DNA from: an uncultured Selenomonadaceae bacterium
Lineage (GTDB): Bacteria; Bacillota; Negativicutes; Selenomonadales; Selenomonadaceae
Length of the DNA stretch: 56,323 nucleotides
NCBI GenBank assembly: GCA_905234365.1
Contig: CAJOHI010000008.1
Location: 1-56,323, forward strand
Direction of reading: 5' to 3'
The notes beneath the pieces are model-generated. The model was not told the origin of the DNA, searched no databases, and worked only from the letters and a program-made list of their open reading frames with translations. Position numbers and translations under genes: made by a program. This document shows, piece after piece, positions 42,672-51,498 of this stretch. The first letter of the stretch is position 1. Each line of letters begins with the position of its first letter.

Positions 42672-44405
42672 ATGTTTGCAACGCAACTGAATTGGTTTAG
42701 TGATTGCTATGAACCGCATAAAAAGATTGTACTTTTCGTTATTTTCGGCTCATTGATTGGCGCCGGTCTCGGTCTGCTTTCACCGATGATGATTCGTCAC
42801 ATTATGGATGAACTTCTTCCGAACGGCATTTCGACGAGCATGCTTATTTTTTCGGCAGGTCTGCTTATGGTCTATGCTGCGAGTTACTGGCTCAATTACC
42901 AGGTTGAGTGCGTTGGTCGTTCTATGGGTGCAAAAATTGAATTTACAATGCGTGAAAAACTCTTTCGTCATATGTTGCGTATGGGTTATTCGTATTACGA
43001 CAATGCACAAAGCGGTCAACTACTTTCAAGACTCGTCAACGATATTTCAGAAGTTGGCAATTTGATGTTTGCAATTCCGCATTTGTTTGTAACCTGCACA
43101 ATTACAATGATTGGCTCCATTGCTCTGCTGTTCTGGCTGAATTGGCAGCTTGCGACGATTGTCACGATTTTGTTGCTCTTTAAAACTTATCAGGCGGCAA
43201 AGATGAACAGCGACATGAAAGAAATGTTCATGAAAGCACGTCAAAATACCGGCGATTTAAGCGGACAAATTTCAGAAAGTCTCAATGGCATTCGCCTTGT
43301 AAAAATTTTCAACAGTGAGGAACGCGAATTACAAAAAATGCTTCAATCCGGTGAAAATTTGCTGAATGTGCAAAAGGATTCATTTAAAACTGTTGGCAGA
43401 CTGCACGGCGGCATGGATTTTTTCTCAAACTTGATGAATTTGGTCATAACGGTAATAGGCGGTGTTTTAATCAGTTTAAATTTGATGACGATCAGCGATT
43501 TAGTGGCATTTTTACTTTACATGATGATTTGCATGAGGCCGGTATTTCAGTTGATGATGTTGACAGAAACATATCAGCGCGGAATGGCAGGCGTAAATCG
43601 CTATCAAGAATTAATGAACTTACCGGAATCAGACGAAGTTGACGTTAAACGTACCGAAATTTTGCCGCAGAGTGTACAAAGTCAAGAAATTGATTTTAAA
43701 GATGTAAAATTCTCGTATGAAAACGGAATGAACATTTTTGATAATTTCAACCTTAAAATTGCGGCAGGCGAACATATTGGAATTGTTGGAATGACCGGCG
43801 GCGGCAAAACCACGCTTTGCGAATTATTGCTCGGAATGTACGAACTCAACGGCGGAGCAATTTTCATTGACGGCAAGGACATTAAAAATCTCAAAATTGA
43901 CAGTCTCAGAAAAGATGTCGGAATGATACAGCAAGATACTTTTCTTTTCAGCGCTTCAGTCAGAGACAATATTGCTTATGGTCGTCCAAATGCGACTGAT
44001 GAAGAAATTATCAACGCGGCTAAACTTGCCGAAGCTGACGAATTTATTAAAAATTTGCCTGACGGTTATGAAACTTTTATCGGCGAACGCGGCGTTAAAC
44101 TCAGCGGCGGACAAAAACAAAGGTTAGCAATAGCCAGAATGTTTTTACGCAATCCTAAAATTTTGATTCTCGACGAGGCGACAAGTGCCCTTGACAATGA
44201 AACTGAACGCCAAGTGCAAAAGGCAATGCAAAAGTTATCTGAAAATCGTACTACAATAACGGTTGCTCATCGTTTGGCGACAGTTCAAAATTCGGACAGA
44301 ATCTTGGTCCTTGAAAAAGGCAAAATCGCCGAAGAAGGTACGCATAAAAGTTTAATTGATAAGCGCGGAATATATTTCAATCTCTCGAAAAGTTTGAACC
44401 ATTAA
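42672..44405 (+). CDS. ABC exporter, fused membrane and ATPase domains (multidrug/lipid type)
   Basis: A 577-residue half-transporter that works as a dimer. Six membrane helices fill residues about 15-310. The ATPase part has Walker A GMTGGGKTTLCE, Q-loop GMIQQDTFLF, signature LSGGQKQRLAIAR, Walker B ILILDEATSALD and switch His in VAHRL. Walker A has Thr-Gly-Gly-Gly where Ser-Gly-Ser/Ala-Gly is usual. The substrate is unknown; control by a MarR repressor suggests a toxic compound or drug. Start ATG 42672 after GGAG; the frame begins at 42636 inside marR. Confidence 0.9.
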   Translation: MFATQLNWFSDCYEPHKKIVLFVIFGSLIGAGLGLLSPMMIRHIMDELLPNGISTSMLIFSAGLLMVYAASYWLNYQVECVGRSMGAKIEFTMREKLFRHMLRMGYSYYDNAQSGQLLSRLVNDISEVGNLMFAIPHLFVTCTITMIGSIALLFWLNWQLATIVTILLLFKTYQAAKMNSDMKEMFMKARQNTGDLSGQISESLNGIRLVKIFNSEERELQKMLQSGENLLNVQKDSFKTVGRLHGGMDFFSNLMNLVITVIGGVLISLNLMTISDLVAFLLYMMICMRPVFQLMMLTETYQRGMAGVNRYQELMNLPESDEVDVKRTEILPQSVQSQEIDFKDVKFSYENGMNIFDNFNLKIAAGEHIGIVGMTGGGKTTLCELLLGMYELNGGAIFIDGKDIKNLKIDSLRKDVGMIQQDTFLFSASVRDNIAYGRPNATDEEIINAAKLAEADEFIKNLPDGYETFIGERGVKLSGGQKQRLAIARMFLRNPKILILDEATSALDNETERQVQKAMQKLSENRTTITVAHRLATVQNSDRILVLEKGKIAEEGTHKSLIDKRGIYFNLSKSLNH

Positions 44406-44442
44406 AAGGTATGATAAGATTGTTATATTTGAGTATACAATA

Positions 44443-44479
44443 TTGCAATATTGCAACTTAAAAAAATCCGTGCTAAAAT
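44443..44479 (+). promoter_or_regulatory. ispE-operon promoter with 14-base palindrome at -35
   Basis: TTGCAA (44451-44456), 17-base spacer, TAAAAT (44474-44479) with an extended TGC before it. The -35 is the right half of the perfect palindrome TTGCAATATTGCAA (44443-44456), a candidate operator. The upstream exporter gene has no clear terminator. Confidence 0.45.
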
Positions 44480-44528
44480 TATTTGTAATAAAAAATTAAT
44501 CCTGCATTAAGAAAAGCGGTGTTTTATT

Positions 44529-45407
44529 TTGATAACGATTGAAGCTCATGCGAAAATAAATTTGACTCTTGACATTCTCGATAAACGTGCGGACGGCTAT
44601 CATGATGTTGAATTGGTTTTGCAGTCGATTGGTCTTTCTGACACGATTGAACTTGCCAAAATTAACAAAGGCATTAAACTTGAATTAAACGTCGATAAAG
44701 TTATTGGCGGCGAAAATTTAACGGCTGATGAAAATAATTTGGCTTATCGTGCTGCAAAACTCATGATTGATTATTTTAATTTAGCTGAAGGCGTTTTCAT
44801 TCGACTGACTAAAAAAATTCCGATCGCAGCAGGACTTGCAGGCGGAAGTACGGACGCAGCGGCTGTTATACGCGGAATGAATCAACTTTTTAATTTACAT
44901 TTAACGACGCAGCAAATGTGCGATCTTGCTGCCAAAATTGGTTCTGACGTTCCATTTTGCATTGTTGGCGGTACTTGCCTTGCTTACGGTCGCGGTGAAA
45001 AATTGAAGCGTCTTGCTGATCTGCCGTCAATTCCAATCGTGTTGATTAAACCTCGCGGTGCAATTCCGACTGCTTGGGCGTATAAGACTTACGATGCTGA
45101 CAAAAGTTCCGAGCACCCGGATACCAACGCAATTTGTGAGGCAATTAACCTCAGCGATTATGAAGCCGTTGCGGAATTAATTTTCAATGTTTTGGAACGT
45201 GTCGCAATTAAAAAATATCCTGCGATTGAAACCTATAAACAAAAGTTGATTGAAGCCGGAGCAATCGCCGCAATGATGAGTGGCAGTGGACCTTCAATCT
45301 TTGGAATCGCCAAAACTCATGACGACGCCGTTAAAATTGCCGACACTTTCAAAGATATCGGCGTTGAGGTTTTTGTCACTGAAACTGTCGGCAGACTGGA
45401 AAATTAA
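44529..45407 (+). CDS. ispE: 4-diphosphocytidyl-2-C-methyl-D-erythritol kinase
   Basis: IspE phosphorylates CDP-methylerythritol in the MEP route to isoprenoids. It is a GHMP kinase of 292 residues: N-terminal AHAKINLTLDILDKRADGYHDVELVLQSI, ATP loop IPIAAGLAGGSTDAAAV near residue 98, SDVPFCIVGGTCLAYGRGE and C-terminal MSGSGPSIFGI. Start is a TTG at 44529 that gives the family-typical N-terminus, with a weak GCGGTG ribosome site. It leads a run of genes for surface sugar and regulation. Confidence 0.96.
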   Translation: MITIEAHAKINLTLDILDKRADGYHDVELVLQSIGLSDTIELAKINKGIKLELNVDKVIGGENLTADENNLAYRAAKLMIDYFNLAEGVFIRLTKKIPIAAGLAGGSTDAAAVIRGMNQLFNLHLTTQQMCDLAAKIGSDVPFCIVGGTCLAYGRGEKLKRLADLPSIPIVLIKPRGAIPTAWAYKTYDADKSSEHPDTNAICEAINLSDYEAVAELIFNVLERVAIKKYPAIETYKQKLIEAGAIAAMMSGSGPSIFGIAKTHDDAVKIADTFKDIGVEVFVTETVGRLEN

Positions 45408-45430
45408 ATTTATCGAAAGGCGTTTAAAAT

Positions 45431-46945
45431 ATGTACATTCCAACTGTTTTAATTGCAGGCAACGTTGAAGCATTCCGCGAAAAAATTGGCAATCGACCTG
45501 TACAAATTGTCGGCGTCGTATCTTTTTCTGGAAAATACAATAATAAATTGTACAGCGTTATTAAAGAACAGACGTTAATTTTGAATGATAAATTTACCAC
45601 TCTTGACGAACTGAAACAAAAAGTTAAAGATTATAAATTTGACTATTTGGTTTTTGTCGATAATGTTGATTTTGTAATTCATTCAATTTACTTGGCGAAA
45701 AATCTGCTAAATATCAGCCAAATTGTCACTATTGATACTTTTATTTGCAGTTTAGGTGATAGCTGCTTTTATTCGTTCAACAATGAAGTCAGTCTGCATA
45801 ATTTTTTGCACAAAAAAGAAGTTCAATCTGTTTTCGATGCCGATTCATTTTTTGCAAACAGTCAAGTTTTCAATAAGCCTAATATTTCAAGAGACTTAAA
45901 AATTGAAGGTCTGCGGCGTTTTGCAAGGCGAGAATTTCCGACGCTTGTAAATATATACGATAATCTTTATGACTCTATTGATGAATGTAAATTTAGACAT
46001 TATGACGTGATTTTACTGACAGCAGAGAGAAATTGGACTAATTTGATGCAGGAAGTTTATAATTTGTTCAATATGACTGAATTTTTTGTTATATTTATTC
46101 GTGCAGCTTCTCCACTAAATAAAATAATCAGATCAGATAAGGTTAAAAACGCATTTGGTTTTATAACATATCTGTCATGTCTGAACGGCGGATTTTATAC
46201 GCTGAAAACTCGTAAATCTTCCGACACCGGAATTTACGTTGTAACTCATAAGCAATATTCATTAAACAATTTGCCGGAAGATTATATAACGATTCATGCA
46301 GGACGCGCTATTTCTGATGACTTAGGTTATCAAGGCGATGACAGCGGACAGTCAATCTCGGAATTAAATCCATATTTGAACGAATTGACGGCAATGTATT
46401 GGATTTGGAAAAATACTTCACATGAGTATGTTGGAATTTCGCATTATCGTCGTTTCTTCACTCTTGATGAGTCAAAAAAGTTTTCCGAAGAAAAAATTTT
46501 AACCGGTGAACAAGCACGCGAATTGTTAAAAAGATATGATATAATCGTTTCAATGGAGGAGTATCATTTATTCAATCTTTACAGCTTTTTAATACATGAT
46601 GTTGGTACTGAAATTGCAATTTTAGCAATCAATTTGACAAAGACAATGATTGAGCGCTATCAACCGGATTATCTCGACGCTTTTAATTACATAATTGAGA
46701 ATGGCGTTTTGTACAAGTGCAATATGATTATAACGCGAAAATATATTTATGACAGCTATTGTCAATGGCTCTTTTCATTTATTCTTGAGGCTGAAAAAGA
46801 GTTTGAAAAGCTGGTATCAACGAAAAATTTGAGCACAATTCAAAAGCGAGTCTTCGGCTTTATTTCAGAGCGAATGTTGACAGTATGGCTGATAAAAAAT
46901 CGCCTGCGAATAAAAGAACTTAACGTCATGGAAAATAAGTCTTAA
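45431..46945 (+). CDS. DUF4422-type glycosyltransferase with unassigned N-terminal domain
   Basis: Residues about 270-480 match the DUF4422 family: IYVVTHKQYSLNNLPEDYITIHAGRA, LGYQGDDSGQSISELNPYLNELTAMYWIWKN, HEYVGISHYRRFF and the later CNMIITRKYIYDSYCQWLF. The family is found in capsule and LPS clusters and is thought to transfer sugars. The first 240 residues are a separate region that begins like a Rossmann fold (VLIAGNVEAFREKIGNRPVQIVGVVSF) and contains DYLVFVDNV; no family is assigned. Start ATG 45431 after GAAAGG, 23 bases after ispE. Confidence 0.8.
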   Translation: MYIPTVLIAGNVEAFREKIGNRPVQIVGVVSFSGKYNNKLYSVIKEQTLILNDKFTTLDELKQKVKDYKFDYLVFVDNVDFVIHSIYLAKNLLNISQIVTIDTFICSLGDSCFYSFNNEVSLHNFLHKKEVQSVFDADSFFANSQVFNKPNISRDLKIEGLRRFARREFPTLVNIYDNLYDSIDECKFRHYDVILLTAERNWTNLMQEVYNLFNMTEFFVIFIRAASPLNKIIRSDKVKNAFGFITYLSCLNGGFYTLKTRKSSDTGIYVVTHKQYSLNNLPEDYITIHAGRAISDDLGYQGDDSGQSISELNPYLNELTAMYWIWKNTSHEYVGISHYRRFFTLDESKKFSEEKILTGEQARELLKRYDIIVSMEEYHLFNLYSFLIHDVGTEIAILAINLTKTMIERYQPDYLDAFNYIIENGVLYKCNMIITRKYIYDSYCQWLFSFILEAEKEFEKLVSTKNLSTIQKRVFGFISERMLTVWLIKNRLRIKELNVMENKS

Positions 46946-46967
46946 TTAAAATGTAGGAGTGTTAAAA

Positions 46968-47948
46968 ATGTCAAAAGTAAAATTTAATTGGGCAACTCTA
47001 GGTGTTGGCGTAATTGGAAACCAGCTTGCAGAGGCAATGCAGAAACTCGGCGGCAATTTATATTCGGTTGGCAACAGAACTAAATCTAAGGCGGAAGACT
47101 TCGCGGCAAAGTACAATATTGGCAAGATTTACGACGATATTGATGACATGTTCAGCGATGAAAATGTTGATATCGTTTACATTTCGACGCCTCATAATAC
47201 GCACATAAATTATCTCCGCAAGGCTCTTGCTGCCGGTAAACACGTGCTCTGCGAAAAGTCAATTACTCTTAACTCTGCAGAACTCAAAGAAGCTGTTGAT
47301 CTTGCAAAATCTAAAAATTTGATTCTTGCCGAAGCTATGACAATTTATCACATGCCGATTTATAAAAAACTCAACGAAATCATCAAATCCGGCGCCTTAG
47401 GCGAATTGAAATTAATTCAAATGAATTTCGGCTCTTACAAAGAATACAACATGAAGAATAGATTTTTTAATCGCAATCTTGCAGGCGGCGCAATGCTTGA
47501 CATTGGCGTTTATGCCTTGTCATTTATGAGGTGGTTTATGTCATCAACTCCAAATGAAATTCTCTCTCAAGTCAAGTTTGCACCGACCGGCGTTGATGAA
47601 CAGGCAACTATTCTGCTCAAGAATCCGCAGGAAGAAATGGCAACGGTTACTCTGTCACTTCACGCAAAACAGCCTAAACGCGGAACTATTGCATTTGACA
47701 AAGGCTATGTTGAAATTTTTGAATATCCACGCAGCGCAAATGCTCAAATTGTTTGGACCAGCGATAACCGTCGTGAAGAAATTTCCGAAGGTGACACCGC
47801 TGAGGCGCTTTGCTATGAAGTTGAAGACATGGAAGCGGCGGTCAGCGGCGAACGTAATGATATGCACCTTGACTACACGATTGACGTAATGGACATTATG
47901 ACTAAAATTCGCAACAACTGGAATATGAAGTATCCTGAGGAGGAGTAA
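46968..47948 (+). CDS. Gfo/Idh/MocA-family oxidoreductase
   Basis: NAD(P)-dependent sugar or cyclitol dehydrogenase of 326 residues. The Rossmann loop is LGVGVIGNQLAEAM, followed by VDIVYISTPHNTHINYLRKALAAGKHVLCEKSITLN with the conserved EK pair. The C-terminal half has GGAMLDIGVYAL with the family Asp and a His-containing active-site helix. The substrate is unknown. Start ATG 46968 follows TAGGAGTG; the frame opens at 46959 but that start is too close to the ribosome site. The hydrolase gene follows within 6 bases. Confidence 0.9.
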   Translation: MSKVKFNWATLGVGVIGNQLAEAMQKLGGNLYSVGNRTKSKAEDFAAKYNIGKIYDDIDDMFSDENVDIVYISTPHNTHINYLRKALAAGKHVLCEKSITLNSAELKEAVDLAKSKNLILAEAMTIYHMPIYKKLNEIIKSGALGELKLIQMNFGSYKEYNMKNRFFNRNLAGGAMLDIGVYALSFMRWFMSSTPNEILSQVKFAPTGVDEQATILLKNPQEEMATVTLSLHAKQPKRGTIAFDKGYVEIFEYPRSANAQIVWTSDNRREEISEGDTAEALCYEVEDMEAAVSGERNDMHLDYTIDVMDIMTKIRNNWNMKYPEEE

Positions 47949-47954
47949 ATAAAA

Positions 47955-48845
47955 TTGGCAAGCAAACAATTTGACCAGCTTTACGAACTTTTTAAAATGT
48001 ATCCGCTTAACCTTGCCGACGGTTTAGACAAAATGCGTGAGGCTTACAATAATATGGCAGTCAGTTTTAAACCGATTAAAGGCGCTAAGTTTGAAGAAGT
48101 TAATATTAACGGCGTTCGTGCCGAATGGGTTAAAATGCCTAACAGCGATGAGGATTCAGTTTTAATTTATCTTCATGGCGGCGGTTATGTACTAGGTACG
48201 ACGGAAATGTATCACGACATGGCGGCAAGATTGGCAAGCGGCGGCGAAGTCAAAGTTTTGTCCGTCGATTATCGCCTTGCACCTGAAAATAAATATCCTG
48301 CTGCTCTTGAGGATTCAATTAAAGTTTACAAATGGCTGTTAAGTCAAAATTATAAGTATTACAATATTATGATTGCAGGAGATTCTGCCGGCGGCGGTTT
48401 AGCACTTGCAACGCTTTTAAAAATACGCAGTCTTGGTCTCAAAATGCCGGCTGCTGCCGTATGTATTTCGCCATGGACTGATTTGGCGATGACAGGCAAG
48501 ACAATCAAAACCAATTCGGTAATTGATCCTGTTTTAAATTACGATTTACTCAAATATTTTGCTGATTGCTGCGTTGGTGAGGAAGGCGATCGCTGTGATC
48601 CGTTTATTTCGCCATTTTATGCAGATTTATCCGGTTTACCGCCGCTTTTGATTATGGTCGGTGAATGTGAAATTTTACTTGATGATGCAATGAGATTTTC
48701 AAACAAAGCAGAATTTTTTGGCGTCGAAAGTACTTTTGTCGTTGCCAAAGAAATGACACATTCTTGGCCTTTCTTTGCCAGCATTATACCGGAAGGTCAG
48801 CAGGCTATTAATTATATAAGTGAGTATATCAGAAGATACATTTAA
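47955..48845 (+). CDS. Alpha/beta hydrolase, hormone-sensitive-lipase family
   Basis: Esterase of 296 residues with the oxyanion motif HGGGYVLG, the nucleophile elbow GDSAGGGLA, and the late acid and His in GECEILLDD and MTHSWPFF. VDYRLAPENKYPAALED is characteristic. It cleaves small acyl esters in the cytoplasm (no signal peptide). The start is a TTG at 47955 with GAGGAG upstream, overlapping nothing. It is translationally close to the oxidoreductase gene, which suggests a common but unidentified substrate route. Confidence 0.88.
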   Translation: MASKQFDQLYELFKMYPLNLADGLDKMREAYNNMAVSFKPIKGAKFEEVNINGVRAEWVKMPNSDEDSVLIYLHGGGYVLGTTEMYHDMAARLASGGEVKVLSVDYRLAPENKYPAALEDSIKVYKWLLSQNYKYYNIMIAGDSAGGGLALATLLKIRSLGLKMPAAAVCISPWTDLAMTGKTIKTNSVIDPVLNYDLLKYFADCCVGEEGDRCDPFISPFYADLSGLPPLLIMVGECEILLDDAMRFSNKAEFFGVESTFVVAKEMTHSWPFFASIIPEGQQAINYISEYIRRYI

Positions 48846-48885
48846 CTAATTTAAACGTTATCAAATAATAATGGAGTGATGAGCA

Positions 48886-49575
48886 ATGTCAAACGAATCA
48901 AGACTGGAACCAATTAACCTTGATACATATCAACCGCTTAGAGAAGCTGTTTGCGAATCGTTAAGAAAAGCAATTCGCAGCGGAATTTTGTCACCTGGCG
49001 AAAGATTGATGGAAGTGCAGTTAGCTGAAGAACTTGGCATTAGCCGCACACCAATTAGAGAAGCAATACGAAAACTTGAGCAGGAAGGTTACGTTATAAT
49101 GCTGCCTCGACGAGGTACCTACGTTTCAAGTGTTTCTGTTCATGATGTTCAAGAAATTTTTGAAATTCGATCTGCGCTTGAGTCATTATCAATCGGTCTT
49201 GCCGCTCGCAGAATTGAAAGCGAAGAACTTGAAAAACTGCAAAGGTTGTTGACGCTGATTGAAGGCTACATCGAAGTTAATGATATGGAAAATATCGTTA
49301 AAACTGACGTTGAGTTTCACGATTTACTGTATCAAGTCAGCCGCAATGAGCGTTTAGGCGTAATTATCAACAATTTAAAAGAACAGTTAGCAAGATTTCG
49401 TAAGCTGTCAATGTCATATCCCGGACGACTGAAGGATACTTTAGAAGAACATCGCGAAATGGTTGAAGCTATTGCAAATGGTGACGTTGAGGCGGCAAGA
49501 GACGCAGCGGAAAGACATATGGAACGCGCCGAAGAAACTCTTTTGAAAGCCATGTCGGAACAATTCAGTATTTGA
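48886..49575 (+). CDS. GntR-family regulator, FadR/FCD subfamily
   Basis: N-terminal winged helix (PLREAVCESLRKAIRSGILSPGERLMEVQLAEELGISRTPIREAIRKLEQEG, here shown only as landmarks LREAV and SRTPIREAIRKLE) and a C-terminal all-helical FCD ligand domain with metal-type residues (EFHDLLY, HREMVEAI, AAERHMERAE). 229 residues. The ligand is unknown. In several Negativicutes and clostridia a GntR gene of this kind lies near ispE, as it does here. Start ATG 48886 after TGGAGTGA. A terminator follows 16 bases after the stop. Confidence 0.9.
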   Translation: MSNESRLEPINLDTYQPLREAVCESLRKAIRSGILSPGERLMEVQLAEELGISRTPIREAIRKLEQEGYVIMLPRRGTYVSSVSVHDVQEIFEIRSALESLSIGLAARRIESEELEKLQRLLTLIEGYIEVNDMENIVKTDVEFHDLLYQVSRNERLGVIINNLKEQLARFRKLSMSYPGRLKDTLEEHREMVEAIANGDVEAARDAAERHMERAEETLLKAMSEQFSI

Positions 49576-49591
49576 AATATATAAATTTTTT

Positions 49592-49617
49592 TACGCATGA
49601 AAATTGCGTATTTTTTT
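49592..49617 (+). terminator. Terminator of the ispE-gntR run
   Basis: TACGCA (49592-49597) pairs with TGCGTA (49605-49610), followed by seven T (49611-49617). Confidence 0.8.
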
Positions 49618-49631
49618 GTTTGTAATTTTAG

Positions 49632-49661
49632 TTGACGAAAAATACTTCTCTATGCTATGAT
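49632..49661 (+). promoter_or_regulatory. Promoter of the MsbA-like exporter gene
   Basis: TTGACG (49632-49637), 18-base spacer, TATGAT (49656-49661) with TGC before it as an extended -10. It lies 50 bases before the ATG. Confidence 0.55.
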
Positions 49662-49710
49662 TAATTCGTTTGATTACATTTAAATTAATTATTTTGAGTT
49701 GATTAAATTT

Positions 49711-51432
49711 ATGGAAAATTACAAAAGACTTTTAATTTACATTAAGCCTTATTTAAAGCGTCTCGGCTTTGCTATCATTTGCATAATTCTTGCTGCCAGT
49801 GCCAATCTTTACGTGCCTTGGATTATCAAAGATATGATTGACAAAGTTTTAGCTAACAAGGATATGGCGCTGCTCAATCTAATTTGCATTGGCATTGTCG
49901 TCGTATTTTTATTGCGCGGTATTTTTTATTTTGGTCAATCTTATCTGGTTTCGTATATTGGACAGCGTGTCATCATTGACGTTCGTGAAGTCATGTTCCG
50001 CAAGTTCCAAAAGATGCCTATTGCCTATTTTGACAAACATCAAACTGGTGAAACGATGAGTTACGTTACAAATGATGTTGCGGCAATACAGGCAGCATTG
50101 GTTGACAATCTGATTGAATTGTTCACGGAAAGTTCGATTTTAATTGGTTCACTTGTGATGATGTTTTATCTTGACTGGAAATTGTCATTATTGACGTTAA
50201 TTGTCGTGCCTATGGTTGGTTACTGTATGCGAGTTTTCGGCAAAAAAATAAAAGCTAACGGAACTGTCATTCAAGAGCGCATGGCTGACATTACTTCGTT
50301 GCTGCAAGAATCAATTTCGTCCATAAGAGTTGTCAAATCCTTTGTTCGTGAAGATTACGAGATTGACAGATTTTGCAAGCAGAATGAATTAAATTTTCAG
50401 GCTGTAATGAAAAATGTACAGCTTAACAGTCTTTTGACGCCTACAGTTGAATTTTTGGCGGCGATTGCAGTAACTCTTATCGTCTGGTTCGGCGGCTACG
50501 AAGTTATAAATGGAATTATGACTGCCGGTTCTCTTGTTGCGTTTTTAACTTACGCCGTCAACCTTGCCAATCCGGTTAAGCGCCTCAGCAGAATTTATGG
50601 ACGTATGCAAAAGGCGATGGCGGCAGTTGACAGAATTTTTTATATCCTCGACTTGCAGGAAGCTATCAAGGATAAGCCGGACGCCAAAATTTTGCCGCAG
50701 GTTAAAGGTCATGTCAGTGTTGAAAATGTCACTTTCAGCTATGACGGCATTAATGACGCCTTGAAAGATGTCAGCCTTGAGGTTAAACCTGGACAGATGA
50801 TTGCTTTTGTCGGACCAAGTGGCGCAGGAAAATCGACGATTGCGAATTTGATTCCAAGATTTTACGATGTGACGAGCGGAGCAATTAAAATTGACGGCTT
50901 TGATATTCGTGATGTTACAATGAACTCTTTGCGCGAACAGATTGGAATTGTGCCGCAAGAGACTATGCTATTTAGTACAACAGTTATGGAAAATATCCGC
51001 TACGGACGACTTGACGCCACTGATGACGAGGTTATTGCCGCTTCAATCGCTGCAAATTGTGACGAGTTTATTAAACAGCTTCCGAACAGTTATCAAACGA
51101 TGATTGGCGAACGCGGTTTAAATTTGAGCGGCGGTCAACGTCAGAGATTATCTATTGCAAGAGCCATTCTAAAAAATCCGCGAATTTTAATTCTTGACGA
51201 GGCAACGAGCGCACTTGACACCGAATCCGAAAAAATTGTACAGTCAGCACTTGATGATTTAATGGTTGGGCGTACAAGTTTTGTAATTGCTCACAGACTT
51301 TCAACGATTTTTGACGCGGATCACATTTTTGTAATAGATCACGGTCACATTTGCGAACACGGCACACATTCCGAACTTTTGGAACTTAACGGCGTTTATG
51401 CAAATCTTTATCATATCCAATTCAAAGAATAA
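49711..51432 (+). CDS. msbA: Lipid A exporter-like ABC transporter (MsbA family)
   Basis: A 573-residue half-transporter. Six membrane helices (residues about 15-300) with the coupling segment PIAYFDKHQTGETMSYVTND. ATPase with Walker A FVGPSGAGKSTIANLI, Q-loop GIVPQETMLF, signature LSGGQRQRLSIARAIL, Walker B ILILDEATSALD and IAHRLSTI. MsbA flips lipid A-core across the inner membrane; the overall sequence and stand-alone monocistronic form fit this, but closely related lipid or drug exporters cannot be excluded. Start ATG 49711 (MENYKRLL); the ribosome site is weak (TTGAGT). Confidence 0.82.
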   Translation: MENYKRLLIYIKPYLKRLGFAIICIILAASANLYVPWIIKDMIDKVLANKDMALLNLICIGIVVVFLLRGIFYFGQSYLVSYIGQRVIIDVREVMFRKFQKMPIAYFDKHQTGETMSYVTNDVAAIQAALVDNLIELFTESSILIGSLVMMFYLDWKLSLLTLIVVPMVGYCMRVFGKKIKANGTVIQERMADITSLLQESISSIRVVKSFVREDYEIDRFCKQNELNFQAVMKNVQLNSLLTPTVEFLAAIAVTLIVWFGGYEVINGIMTAGSLVAFLTYAVNLANPVKRLSRIYGRMQKAMAAVDRIFYILDLQEAIKDKPDAKILPQVKGHVSVENVTFSYDGINDALKDVSLEVKPGQMIAFVGPSGAGKSTIANLIPRFYDVTSGAIKIDGFDIRDVTMNSLREQIGIVPQETMLFSTTVMENIRYGRLDATDDEVIAASIAANCDEFIKQLPNSYQTMIGERGLNLSGGQRQRLSIARAILKNPRILILDEATSALDTESEKIVQSALDDLMVGRTSFVIAHRLSTIFDADHIFVIDHGHICEHGTHSELLELNGVYANLYHIQFKE

Positions 51433-51439
51433 AAAACTA

Positions 51440-51481
51440 AAAACGGTGCAATTACTTTCAAAGTGACTACACCGTTTTTTA
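51440..51481. terminator. Bidirectional terminator between the exporter gene and coaBC
   Basis: AAACGGTG (51441-51448) pairs with CACCGTTT (51470-51477), with an inner ACTTT/AAAGT pairing. T run on plus and A run on the other side serve both convergent genes. Confidence 0.8.
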
Positions 51482-51498
51482 AAGCGCAATTTTCAAAA

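Noticed and set aside
44406..44528. tRNA or small RNA gene before ispE
   Set aside because: No cloverleaf; the palindrome and promoter hexamers explain the visible structure.
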